This document shows positions 1 through 7,709 of a stretch of 64,000 nt of DNA, piece after piece; position 1 is the stretch's first letter; every line of letters begins with the position of its first letter. Under the pieces are notes generated by a model that did not search any database, was not told the DNA's origin, and was given only the letters and a program-made list of their open reading frames with translations. The stretch is from CAZKXU01 sp964556665 (GTDB lineage: Bacteria > Bdellovibrionota_C > UBA2361 > CAZKXU01), in the NCBI GenBank assembly GCA_964556665.1, contig CAZKXU010000002.1:1-64000 (forward strand). Direction: 5' to 3'. Made by a program: the position numbers and the translations under genes.

Positions 1-49
1 GCAACGATGTGATGCTAGACGTGAAAAAACTTATTTGGAGGAGCACTAG
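1..49. repeat. Partial copy of the ~186-bp CTAG-ended palindromic element
   Basis: The window opens inside one arm of a dispersed element. The bases match the right arm of the copy at 46865-47050 and end in CTAG at 46-49. The rest of the element lies outside the window. No transposase is encoded, so this looks like a MITE-type non-autonomous element. Confidence 0.75.
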
Positions 50-71
50 TGCACTGTAAACTAGGTTTTCT

Positions 72-258
72 ACTGGGACCGCGGGCATCTTGCCCACAAA
101 CGAATTGATTGCCACTATAGCAAGTGACAGAATACCGTAGCGTTATTCTGTCACTTGCTATAGCCTGGCCATGGATGGTCAAAGGCCGACAGACAAAATA
201 ACGCTACGTTATTTTGTCATTTAGTATAAATAGCGGGCTGGAAGCCCGCGGTCCCAGT
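72..258. repeat. Composite hairpin repeat, GC-rich ends with inner palindromes
   Basis: The ends are inverted copies of ACTGGGACCGCGGGC. Inside are a 43-bp palindrome at 118-160 (TAGCAAGTGACAG arms) and a second at 193-219 (GACAAAATAACG arms). The same composite recurs at 13058-13335 with extra sequence inserted. The right flank carries AACTTATGTTACA, shared by other members of the GC-rich hairpin family. No coding capacity is seen. Together with the partial element at 1-49, this accounts for most of the first 400 bases. Confidence 0.85.
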
Positions 259-399
259 AAAAAACTTATGTTACACTCCACTAGCAGCCGTTAAGCTCCT
301 CTTTATTAGATTTTCCTAAAGGAATCCCGCTATTTTGCTATTTCTAAGTTTAAGATAGAATAGTTTAATTAACGATTCATGCTTTTTTATGGAGCCCAA

Positions 400-816
400 A
401 TGCGATATTTTTTTATTTCACTTCTGCTAATAATCACCGTTACAACTGGAGCAATAGCTGCAAGCAATGATAAGCTTCCTTTATTAAATGTTGCTGATCT
501 AAAAAGTTTACTTCTGAGCTCCTCACCTGAAAAATTACTGATCTTAGATGCTAATCGTGAAAATGTTCGTAATGAGCAGGGGGTCATTGCTGGTGCTAAA
601 TTACTTACCTCCTCAAGTAGTTACGATGTAAGTACTGAACTACCAGCAAGCAAAGATACTAAATTAGTTTTTTACTGCTACAACGAACGATGCACAGCTT
701 CACACACTGCTGCCCAACGCGCTTTAGAGGCTGGCTATAAGGATGTCGCTGTCCTAAGCCCTGGTATAATAGGTTGGAAAAATTCAGGCGGAGCAATACA
801 GCCCAAAGGTGGCTGA
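400..816 (+). CDS. Exported single-domain rhodanese-like protein
   Basis: This is a 138-residue protein with an N-terminal signal peptide (MRYFFISLLLIITVTTGAIAA) followed by one rhodanese fold. Rhodaneses move sulfane sulfur using a loop cysteine. The candidate active loop here is FYCYNERCTASH, and the domain ends with the usual GxxGW element (PGIIGWKNSGG). I chose the ATG at 400 because GGAG lies five bases upstream; an in-frame ATG at 379 would put extra residues before the signal peptide. The gene stands alone between repeat elements. The sulfur acceptor cannot be read from sequence, and a role in periplasmic redox or sulfur handling is inference. Confidence 0.8.
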   Translation: MRYFFISLLLIITVTTGAIAASNDKLPLLNVADLKSLLLSSSPEKLLILDANRENVRNEQGVIAGAKLLTSSSSYDVSTELPASKDTKLVFYCYNERCTASHTAAQRALEAGYKDVAVLSPGIIGWKNSGGAIQPKGG

Positions 817-856
817 GGCTTAGCCGACTACCTAGCCGGCATTTCTCATAAGCCTC

Positions 857-948
857 CTAGTGTTTCGCTAAATAAGTTTTCTCACGTACTGCGCACAGCG
901 TTGTCCCAGATTGGCACGCCTCGGAAGGGGGAAATCCACAGCAATACT
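857..948. repeat. Half copy of the ~186-bp CTAG-ended element
   Basis: It starts with CTAGTGTTTCGCTAAATAAG and follows the left arm of the copy at 46865-47050 up to GCAATACT. It stops exactly at that element's central palindrome, so only one arm remains. It sits between the convergent rhodanese gene and the 955-2535 gene, just past the 3' end of the latter. Confidence 0.7.
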
Positions 949-954
949 AATGAA

Positions 955-2535
955 TCATATCTGTTGATATGACTGTTCGTATACTATTAACTTGAGTGCA
1001 CCTGGTTCCTCTATCGCGGTATAAATGTATTCAAATATCAATTTTCCATCAGTACTAGTGGTTGAGGGGCTATCTTGTCTTTTATGGAGGTTATCGATAA
1101 ATAATATCTTTTTAAAATCTTTTAACTGACTTTGACTGGCTAGCTTTTTAAAACTATCAATGGTTATAGCAGAGAAGCCTTGTAATATATACTGTTTCGG
1201 AGAGTTGTTTACTATTAGGACTTCAGCCTTTTCCGAATCTGAATATCTTTTTAGCAAGTCGTTAGTTACATAAAATCTTTCACTGTATATGCCAACCGGC
1301 TTATCCGCCAATCCTTGTGCCTGTAAAAGCTCGATGACGAATAAAGTCAAAAGAAATGGTGTGATAATAATAGATTCTCTGGAAATAGATAGAAGACGGA
1401 ATAAACAGATAACAAAAAGAAGTGCAAACGGGAGGTAATGCCTGGATACAAACGGATCATCTATACGTGACCAATAGTGCGAGGTAATTATATACCATGA
1501 TACTAAAAATGTGATTGTAACAATAATTGTAAATTTTCTAGACACCGCATCTGCGCGCAGATCTTTCCAAGTCCAGTAAAGTGCTGCTAGTAGCCCTAAA
1601 AACATAAGTGGATAAATATATTGCGTCTGATCTGTGGAGATAACTTTGTTGAAAAAGACAGCTGTATTATCTACAAAGAACTTAAAGGCCTGCTTAGAGT
1701 TGCCATCATTTAGTTCGAAGATCCCTGACGTAAGAAGGCGTTGTAATATTGTGGGAAATATTAGTGCCGGATAAATAATATAAGATAAGAGCGAAGAGTA
1801 TCTGCCCTTGGGAAGCTCTTTAAAAATAATTAAAAGAAGTAGTATCAGTCCTGAATAGATAAAACTTTCAAATCGAGAGTGCGCAAGTAGTACTAAATTA
1901 GATAATAGCAAGGTAAAGTTCTGAGTACTATTGAAATTTAGATACTTTTTAAGTGTAATAAAAGAAGTAAATAAGAAAAAAAGAGCAATCAGATCAAACC
2001 CACCGGAACGTGAGGCTAAGAGTATCTCCTGATTTGAGAAAAGCAACATCAATCCGCTACAAGCAACAGTTCTGCCGTAATGCCGAGCGGCTATCATTAA
2101 GAAAGTAAAATTGAAACCAAATAATATAATTAAATTAGCCAGTACTGTCGCTGCTAAGGGATTATCGATAAATAAGCTAACAAAAGCACCTATCAGTGGC
2201 AGAAGTAATGGTCTTTCACTAAGTACACTACGCTGTAATAAAGTAGCTCCAGCAGCTGTTACCTCCTCGATCGGATAAAAAATTGTCCAGCTAGAAAGTA
2301 ACGATTTGGCTGTAAGAGCAATATTGACTTCATCAGCAAATATTCGAAACTTCCCAGGAATAAGTACTGCTATAGTCGTGGTAAATATAAGTGCTAGTCC
2401 AAGCTCAATAAGGATACTACTCGTTAATGACCTAGCGTAGATTGATTGTTTACTTGCCCGCACTGTTTCATAGAACCACCATCCGATGGAAATTAATAAG
2501 GTCGTTGGATATATAAAATCTAATATGGTTTCCAT
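955..2535 (-). CDS. Polytopic membrane protein, GT-C glycosyltransferase-like
   Basis: This 526-residue protein has about ten or more predicted membrane segments and a short soluble C-terminus. After the second membrane segment comes an acidic loop (FADEVNIALTAKSLL), the place where GT-C enzymes of the ArnT/PMT type carry an Asp/Glu that contacts the lipid-linked sugar donor. The layout of many TM helices with the acidic loop near the N-terminus fits that superfamily (PMT_2-like). The substrate is unknown. The start at 2535 is the first ATG of the frame and leads directly into a TM helix. No sugar-nucleotide gene is adjacent. The family call is by topology and one motif only. Confidence 0.5.
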   Translation of the reverse strand: METILDFIYPTTLLISIGWWFYETVRASKQSIYARSLTSSILIELGLALIFTTTIAVLIPGKFRIFADEVNIALTAKSLLSSWTIFYPIEEVTAAGATLLQRSVLSERPLLLPLIGAFVSLFIDNPLAATVLANLIILFGFNFTFLMIAARHYGRTVACSGLMLLFSNQEILLASRSGGFDLIALFFLFTSFITLKKYLNFNSTQNFTLLLSNLVLLAHSRFESFIYSGLILLLLIIFKELPKGRYSSLLSYIIYPALIFPTILQRLLTSGIFELNDGNSKQAFKFFVDNTAVFFNKVISTDQTQYIYPLMFLGLLAALYWTWKDLRADAVSRKFTIIVTITFLVSWYIITSHYWSRIDDPFVSRHYLPFALLFVICLFRLLSISRESIIITPFLLTLFVIELLQAQGLADKPVGIYSERFYVTNDLLKRYSDSEKAEVLIVNNSPKQYILQGFSAITIDSFKKLASQSQLKDFKKILFIDNLHKRQDSPSTTSTDGKLIFEYIYTAIEEPGALKLIVYEQSYQQI

Positions 2536-2760
2536 TCATTTAGCTCTACAGACTCATTACTTAACCTAATAAAGTAGTGCCTGGCAACTTTTTTAAGGTA
2601 CGTATTTGATTATATTTGAGGCACTGCATCTTATTCAGATGTTATATTAAGAGGAAGGGGAAACAGCGAGTTTGTAGAATGAATCGAATGGACGTGGTGG
2701 GAGCCAATTCGAACCAAGTGCGAACAACTCGACTTCGCTCCTTTGGAGCTACGTCGGAGT

Positions 2761-2802
2761 CCATTCCGCCTTAGCTCGCCTATGGCGAGCGACGGCGAAT
2801 GG
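2761..2802 (-). terminator. Nested hairpin at the 3' end of the tmRNA gene
   Basis: The segment folds with an outer stem CCATTC-CGCC / GGCGAATGG and an inner stem GCTCGCC / GGCGAGC. It lies immediately downstream of the tmRNA on the minus strand and overlaps its last bases. It may act in transcript termination or 3'-end processing, though no long U-run follows. A second GGAC...GTCC stem continues to about 2680, so the whole stretch may be another repeat element. Confidence 0.4.
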
Positions 2803-3188
2803 AGGTGGCGGGAATCGAACCCGCGTCCGAGAAACTTTAGTACTAGCTTTCTACACGTTTAGTTTTCTTTAACTTTCAATAGCAGCTGGAAGAAGACAAA
2901 TTCACCACTACCTAGTCCTGCTTATTTCACTTAAGCCCCCAGGACACTGACCTAAGCTAACCCACTAATTAGTCGTTTAAGCAACCATGGGTGAATCACT
3001 TAACGACCGGCCTGCTTTCTATAGCAGACCTATTTGATTATGCAGCCAAAGCTAGTTCAGCTCTAGGAGCAAAATCATCCATATTTGCGTGTGCATTTAT
3101 AGTTTTCCGCCTTTTTTAATGAGGCCTGCGGATCCCCAACGTGCTTACTAATACCTCTTGAATCCCGTCGAAACCGGTACACCCCCGT
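2800..3188 (-). ncRNA. ssrA: tmRNA (transfer-messenger RNA)
   Basis: On the minus strand the RNA begins GGGGGTGTACCGGTTTCGAC, the classic tmRNA 5' end. It finishes with a T-arm (GCGGGTTCGATTCCCGC) and CACCTCC, which pairs with the 5' GGGGGTG. The tag frame ends in GCT TTG GCT GCA TAA. A likely tag is AHANMDDFAPRAELALAA, or ANMDDFAPRAELALAA if the second GCA is the resume codon; the terminal LALAA is the usual protease degron. CCA is not encoded (ATT follows the acceptor), so it must be added afterwards. tmRNA works with SmpB to free stalled ribosomes; smpB is not in this window. Confidence 0.93.
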
Positions 3189-3227
3189 TTTCCAAAAAAG
3201 CCTACGGCCTCTTTGGAAAACGGGCCA
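3185..3227. repeat. Inverted repeat abutting the tmRNA 5' end
   Basis: CCCCGTTTTCCAAA is repeated in inverted form as TTTGGAAAACGGG, with about 15 bases between. The stem would form in the 5' leader of the tmRNA precursor, ending at the mature 5' end. It may guide 5' processing, or be the terminator of something upstream. I see no promoter that settles this. Confidence 0.45.
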
Positions 3228-3380
3228 CACCTTAGTTCAATTAAGCCGTAATAAGATTAAGGAGCTAAGGCGAGCCAACAACTAATTATAACACTGATTA
3301 TGAAATTTTTCTACTGTTTTTGGGCGGCCTTGCACGGGTAGAGCTCATACACTACTGCGGTTTAACATAAATTATCCCCT

Positions 3381-3455
3381 CTGCGACTGCGAGCATATTG
3401 CCCGCAGACAAAATTTATGCTGCTGCGTAGCGGGCTGGAAGCCCGCGGTCCCAGT
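3381..3455. repeat. GC-rich hairpin repeat (REP-like)
   Basis: The left arm is degraded (TGCGAGCATATTGCCCGC). The right arm is intact (GCGGGCTGGAAGCCCGCGG then TCCCAGT). The flank AACTTATGTTACA runs into the panD stop codon: panD's TAA lies inside the flank motif TGTAACATAAG, read on the minus strand. Confidence 0.8.
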
Positions 3456-3475
3456 AAGTTGGTAAGAAACTTATG

Positions 3476-3862
3476 TTACAGCATGCTAGACCTGTTATCC
3501 CTCTCCTCCCTCACCTCTCGCACTCTATTATGCTGATCAACAAATACTGCTTTTGCGTTAGGAGCTTCCTCTTTTAACAGATCATATTCTGCAAAACAGG
3601 CTATGATGACTATGTCGCCCGGCTTTATAAGGTGAGCTGCTGCTCCATTAATAGAGATCTCTCGGGAGTCGGCGTCTCCTTTGATTGCGTACGTTATTAG
3701 ACGATTACCGTTACTGACATCCCAGATATGAAGCTCTTCGAAGGGCTTAATATCTGCCACCTCCATCAACTCAACGGGCAAGGCACAAGATCCTTCATAA
3801 TCCAGATTAGCCTGAGTTACGGTAGCACGATGAATTTTGGTGCGTAAAAATTTTCTCAACAT
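3476..3862 (-). CDS. panD: Aspartate 1-decarboxylase precursor
   Basis: PanD turns L-aspartate into beta-alanine, one half of pantothenate. The 128-residue chain is the usual proenzyme length. Residues 24-25 in DYEGSC are the Gly-Ser pair where the chain cuts itself to form the pyruvoyl cofactor. K9 (RTKIH) and the later INGAAAHLIKPGD segment are also typical of the family. The gene lies downstream of panB on the same strand, separated by a 76-bp hairpin repeat, so co-transcription is plausible but not shown. The C-terminal basic tail (REVREERDNRSSML) ends on a stop codon supplied by repeat flank sequence. Confidence 0.95.
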   Translation of the reverse strand: MLRKFLRTKIHRATVTQANLDYEGSCALPVELMEVADIKPFEELHIWDVSNGNRLITYAIKGDADSREISINGAAAHLIKPGDIVIIACFAEYDLLKEEAPNAKAVFVDQHNRVREVREERDNRSSML

Positions 3863-3896
3863 AGACTCCTCGCTGGAATATAAGCTCTTACGCCTT

Positions 3897-3972
3897 ACTG
3901 GGACCGCGGGCTTCCAGCCCGCAACAAATTACCAGCTAATTCATATGCGGGCTGGAAGCCTGCGGTCCCAGT
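3897..3972. repeat. 76-bp GC-rich hairpin repeat between panB and panD
   Basis: ACTGGGACCGCGGGCTTCCA at the left is mirrored by TGGAAGCCTGCGGTCCCAGT at the right around a 24-base AT-rich centre. The length equals that of the copies at 8911, 24161 and 53175. Its place between two genes of one pathway makes it a possible attenuator or mRNA stabiliser; that is inference. Confidence 0.9.
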
Positions 3973-3993
3973 AAGGAAATAATTAATGTTACA

Positions 3994-4845
3994 CTACCCT
4001 ACTCTCTTTAACTCAGTAGCTACAAATGAATGCTCAGCAGCAGGAAACTTTCTCTGCTCAACTTCATTGATATAGTCGCTCACCGCATCAGTAATAACTG
4101 CTCCAAGCTCAGCATAACGCTTAAGAAAGCGCGGATTAAATTCAGGATTTAGTCCAAGCATATCGGTGCTAACTAAAATCTGACCATCGCAGCCCACTCC
4201 CGCACCGATCCCTACTGTTGGAACCGAAATCTCCTTGGTAATCTCAACTGCTAACTCAGAAGGCACGCCCTCAACTACTACCGCAAACGCTCCTGCTTTT
4301 TCTACAGCACGTGCGTCTTCTAAAATTCGCTCATAAGTTCCTGCCTTAAGTCCGTTATGCTCACGCCCCTGGAGCTTATACCCGCCGATACGGTGATACG
4401 ATTGCGGAGTAAGTCCGATATGGGCCATCACCGGTATATCAACTGCCACTAGACGCTCGATAGTTGCGGCCATTGGCATACCACCTTCAAGCTTAACCGC
4501 TGCAACGCCTCCTTCTTTGATAAGCCTACCCGCGGAATTTAGAGCCTGCTCAACTGACACCTGATATGACATAAATGGCAGATCGCCTACAACCAATGCG
4601 CGCTTAACGGCGCGGGTAACTGCGCGACAGTGGTAAATCATATGATCAAGAGTCACCGGAATAGTGGTCTCCTCCCCTTGCACCACCATTCCTAATGAAT
4701 CACCGACTAAGATAAGATCAATTCCTGCGGAATCGATTAACTTAGCCATAGTAAAATCATAGGCAGTTAATGCCGAAATCTTTCGTTTTCCTTTACGTTG
4801 AATAATACCTGGAACGGTAATTCTGGACGGAACGGCCTTGGCCAT
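3994..4845 (-). CDS. panB: 3-methyl-2-oxobutanoate hydroxymethyltransferase
   Basis: PanB adds a hydroxymethyl group from methylene-THF to 2-oxoisovalerate, giving ketopantoate, the other half of pantothenate. The 283-residue length is normal for the family. Family motifs are clear: VGDSLGMVVQG, VTLDHMIYHCRAV, GDLPFMSYQ, VKLEGG, MAHIGLTPQSYHRIGGYKLQGR, and VVEGVP carrying the catalytic Glu, then VGIGAG. The ATG at 4845 is preceded on the minus strand by TAGAGGAGTGACTTT, a good ribosome site. panD follows after a hairpin repeat. panC and panE are not in this window. Confidence 0.96.
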   Translation of the reverse strand: MAKAVPSRITVPGIIQRKGKRKISALTAYDFTMAKLIDSAGIDLILVGDSLGMVVQGEETTIPVTLDHMIYHCRAVTRAVKRALVVGDLPFMSYQVSVEQALNSAGRLIKEGGVAAVKLEGGMPMAATIERLVAVDIPVMAHIGLTPQSYHRIGGYKLQGREHNGLKAGTYERILEDARAVEKAGAFAVVVEGVPSELAVEITKEISVPTVGIGAGVGCDGQILVSTDMLGLNPEFNPRFLKRYAELGAVITDAVSDYINEVEQRKFPAAEHSFVATELKRVG

Positions 4846-4989
4846 AAAGTCACTCCTCTAAAAATAAAGTAAGCGCTCTTAAAACAAGTACACTCATCAA
4901 ACTGCAATTTCGGCTAATCCGGAATCTTCCTAGATCGCCTACAGCTGGACGAGTATCGATAAGTATGTCATAGTTTTTTTCTCTATACA

Positions 4990-6090
4990 ATGGCGCTAAA
5001 TTTCAATCTTTCCGATAAAACACACTCTTACGGCCACCACTTTATAGTAGGTCTCTCCGGGACAACCCTGGACGACACAGATAAGCGCATATTGTCAGAG
5101 CTAAGACCGTCCGGATTATTGCTGCTTGGCCGCAACTTTAATCAGAAGGCCTCATACCAGCAGTGGCGTACAGAGCTTAAAACATTAATTACTCAGGCAG
5201 CACAATACGCTGAAACGGATAAATTTTTTGTTACACTTGATCATGAGGGAGGCAAAGTACACCGCACTCCAGCACCTCTAACGCACTTTCCTGATGCTGC
5301 CACATATGCGCGCCATGCAGCTGAAGTCGGTAAGGCTATGGCGCTTGAGCTCAAATCAATTGGAATTAACCTCTCCTGGGCTCCATTAGCAGACATACAT
5401 TCTAATCCGCAAAATCCGATCATCGGCAAACGCTCCTTTGGCACAACAGCCAAGGAGGTTATAGAAGCCGCTGTTCCTTTTCTAGCTGCTCTGTCAAAGG
5501 AAGGCGTACTTGGATGTGCTAAACATTTTCCTGGACATGGCGATACTTCTAAAGACTCCCATTTAGAACTGCCAGTAGTAAATCTTCCGCGTGAGGCGCT
5601 TTATGCCCGGGAGCTTTTGCCGTTTAAGGCGCTGATAGATGCCGGTGTAGATTTCATCATGACCGCCCATATCCTTTATCCATTAATTGATGAACGAAAC
5701 CCAGCAACGATCTCAGAACGCATCCTTAAGGATTGGTTACGTGGTGAGCTTGGGTTTAAAAATATCGTTGTAGCGGATGATTTAAATATGAAGGCGGTGG
5801 CAAAAGCATTTGAAGAACCTGAAGTCATGGCCAAAGCTCTAAATGCAGGTGTTGATATGTTTCTGGTTTCACGGTATCCGGAATCAGAGGACAAACGAGC
5901 CATTAGCATCGCTCAAAATATTGTGAAGTCATTAAATTCAGGCTACTTAAGCGAGGATACATTGCACACATCTTTTGATCGCATTAAGCGGGTTTACCTG
6001 GAGAAACTAAAGCCAAGTCAGTTTTTTCAATTGGATGAAGCAGTTTTGGAGGAGCACCGAAAGTTGGTGTGTGAGATTAATTCTCGGTGA
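4990..6090 (+). CDS. nagZ: Beta-N-acetylhexosaminidase, GH3 family
   Basis: NagZ removes N-acetylglucosamine from anhydromuropeptides in the cytoplasm during cell-wall recycling. The 366-residue protein has no signal peptide, as expected. It shows VTLDHEGGKVHR (residues 81-92), the GH3 loop KHFPGHGDT (178-186) with the general acid/base His, and VADDLNMKAV (261-270) with the nucleophile Asp. The length is close to the single-domain NagZ type. The gene is divergent from panB. No strong ribosome site precedes the ATG at 4990, so the start is slightly uncertain. The stop codon abuts a hairpin repeat at 6091. Confidence 0.93.
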   Translation: MALNFNLSDKTHSYGHHFIVGLSGTTLDDTDKRILSELRPSGLLLLGRNFNQKASYQQWRTELKTLITQAAQYAETDKFFVTLDHEGGKVHRTPAPLTHFPDAATYARHAAEVGKAMALELKSIGINLSWAPLADIHSNPQNPIIGKRSFGTTAKEVIEAAVPFLAALSKEGVLGCAKHFPGHGDTSKDSHLELPVVNLPREALYARELLPFKALIDAGVDFIMTAHILYPLIDERNPATISERILKDWLRGELGFKNIVVADDLNMKAVAKAFEEPEVMAKALNAGVDMFLVSRYPESEDKRAISIAQNIVKSLNSGYLSEDTLHTSFDRIKRVYLEKLKPSQFFQLDEAVLEEHRKLVCEINSR

Positions 6091-6168
6091 CCACTGAGCT
6101 CCAGATCCGCCTATAGATTCCACAAAATATGGTATGGGTCTGCGGAGCTGGAGCTCCGCGGTCCCAGG
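6091..6168. repeat. GC-rich hairpin repeat, GGAGCT subtype
   Basis: The right arm reads GCGGAGCTGGAGCTCCGCGG then TCCCAGG; the left arm is decayed (CCACTGAGCTCCAGATCCGC). It belongs to the same family as the copy at 18640-18703, which also has the GGAGCT core instead of GGCTTCC. It fills the gap between the convergent nagZ and SseB-like genes and probably serves as a bidirectional terminator. Confidence 0.75.
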
Positions 6169-6171
6169 ATC

Positions 6172-6936
6172 CTACTTCCCGCTCTTTAGAAAATTCAAGA
6201 ATGATTTTTTTGATTTAGGCTTTTTTGCCTCTTCCTGTTGAAATTTTGCGATTAAGTCGGTTGCTGTTGAGAAGATTACCTGCTTAGGGATTACCTTTGT
6301 AGCAGCGTGTGTCTCATCTGGATTGACAAGTGCCCTGACTGGGGGATCAGATTCGGCAGTCACAGGCTCTATTATCGGATCAAGTAGCTCCTCAAGTGGC
6401 TCTCTTGCTATTGCCTGCACTGAGGACTCGCCAAGAAAAATAGGCGCAGATTCTACCGGCAGCACACTGGCAACCCCTGCTTCCTGACTTACAACTTCTT
6501 CTTTTTCTTCGACTTGCAAGCTTGCCTCTGACTCCTCTCCTACTGGAGCTTCCGCAATTTTTTTTACTATAAAGGGCTGGAGGTTTACTTCGTGTGGAGT
6601 TCCAATATCTACACTCAGCCAGACACCAGGTTCTAGCGCTGCACAAATGTCAGCACCAAATATACTTATGCTTTGCAGCTTGCCAAGGCCGGTTGATTTT
6701 GACCAAGCCTGATAGAACGACTCAGTTGTAAATGTTGGAACTAGTTCGCGTTCACCCTCTTTCAATTTTAGAATCTTTATTTTCCAGACGGATCCATCAG
6801 GAGTAGTTGACTCACTACGTGTAACCGGGACAAAGATCAGCCTTTCCGCTAGTCGAGAGCAAAGATCATCAATCGAGCCATCATCGCCTGCTTTGACTTT
6901 GTTAAGATAAAATTCTAATAGACTCTTCTTCATCAC
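6172..6936 (-). CDS. SseB-like domain protein with acidic linker
   Basis: This is a 254-residue cytoplasmic protein. Residues about 10-130 match the SseB N-terminal domain pattern: LAERLIFVPV, a strand pair, VPTFTTESFYQAWS, then FGADICAALEPG. The middle (about 135-235) is Glu- and Val-rich and probably disordered. The chain ends in a basic tail (KKPKSKKSFLNFLKSGK). SseB domains occur in proteins of mostly unknown role, including a Salmonella secreted factor; no such function should be assumed. The gene is convergent with nagZ and divergent from nth. Confidence 0.65.
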   Translation of the reverse strand: MMKKSLLEFYLNKVKAGDDGSIDDLCSRLAERLIFVPVTRSESTTPDGSVWKIKILKLKEGERELVPTFTTESFYQAWSKSTGLGKLQSISIFGADICAALEPGVWLSVDIGTPHEVNLQPFIVKKIAEAPVGEESEASLQVEEKEEVVSQEAGVASVLPVESAPIFLGESSVQAIAREPLEELLDPIIEPVTAESDPPVRALVNPDETHAATKVIPKQVIFSTATDLIAKFQQEEAKKPKSKKSFLNFLKSGK

Positions 6937-7030
6937 TTTCTATAGACAGAATTTATACAGATGTTTAGATTCACTGGCTCATGAAAACTGACCGTAAAAA
7001 TTAAAGACCTTGTTTTGACAGATAGAACAC

Positions 7031-7669
7031 ATGCTTAGAAGGGAGAAAAATATTCTGCTTACAGTTTTTGAGTCCCTTTACCCTGAGCCACGCTCAGAGC
7101 TTAATTTCTCTAATAATTATGAGCTATTAGTGGCTGTGCTGCTCTCTGCTCAATGTACAGATAAGAAAGTTAATCAGATTACCCCTCTACTATTTTCAAC
7201 ATTTCCAGACTGCGAAGCTCTTAGTAAAGCAAAACTTAGTACTGTAGAAAAAATTATCCGACCTATAAATTACTACCGTACCAAGGCAAAGAATCTTATT
7301 AAAACCGCCGTTCTTCTTGTCGAGAAACATGCCTGCTCAGTTCCAGGTACATTTGAGCAGCTCATCAACCTGCCTGGTGTTGGTCGCAAAACTGCCAATG
7401 TTATCCTTTCAGAACGTGGCTTAGCTAAAACTTTCCCTGTAGACACGCATGTAGCGCGGGTTTCTAAAAGACTTGGTCTTACCTTGCATATTAATCCGGA
7501 TCTAATTGAAGAGGATTTAAAATCTGAATTTGAGCCGGGACTGTGGCGTAACCTGCACCACTACTTAATTTTTCACGGTCGCCGAGTCTGTAAAGCCGCA
7601 AGACCGCTCTGCGCAGAGTGTCGCTTAAACAAGATCTGCCCGTCTGCAAACTTAGTTACTAAAATGTAG
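7031..7669 (+). CDS. nth: Endonuclease III (DNA glycosylase/AP lyase)
   Basis: Nth removes oxidised pyrimidines in base excision repair. All key parts are visible in 212 residues: the helix-hairpin-helix LINLPGVGRKTANVIL with catalytic Lys120, Asp138 in PVDTHVARVSKRLGL, and a C-terminal [4Fe-4S] motif with spacing C-x6-C-x2-C-x5-C (CKAARPLCAECRLNKIC). The catalytic positions coincide with E. coli numbering. The gene is followed 40 bases later by the DUF2207-like gene on the same strand. Confidence 0.97.
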   Translation: MLRREKNILLTVFESLYPEPRSELNFSNNYELLVAVLLSAQCTDKKVNQITPLLFSTFPDCEALSKAKLSTVEKIIRPINYYRTKAKNLIKTAVLLVEKHACSVPGTFEQLINLPGVGRKTANVILSERGLAKTFPVDTHVARVSKRLGLTLHINPDLIEEDLKSEFEPGLWRNLHHYLIFHGRRVCKAARPLCAECRLNKICPSANLVTKM

Positions 7670-7709
7670 ATTCCTTTCGTCACTGATCCTGCTATGTTAC
7701 TATAAAAGA

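Noticed and set aside
2680..2720. A tRNA-like GTTCGAATT on the minus strand near the tmRNA.
   Set aside because: The would-be T-stem does not pair and no anticodon or D-arm can be found. It is mentioned only as a possible worn copy of the tmRNA end.
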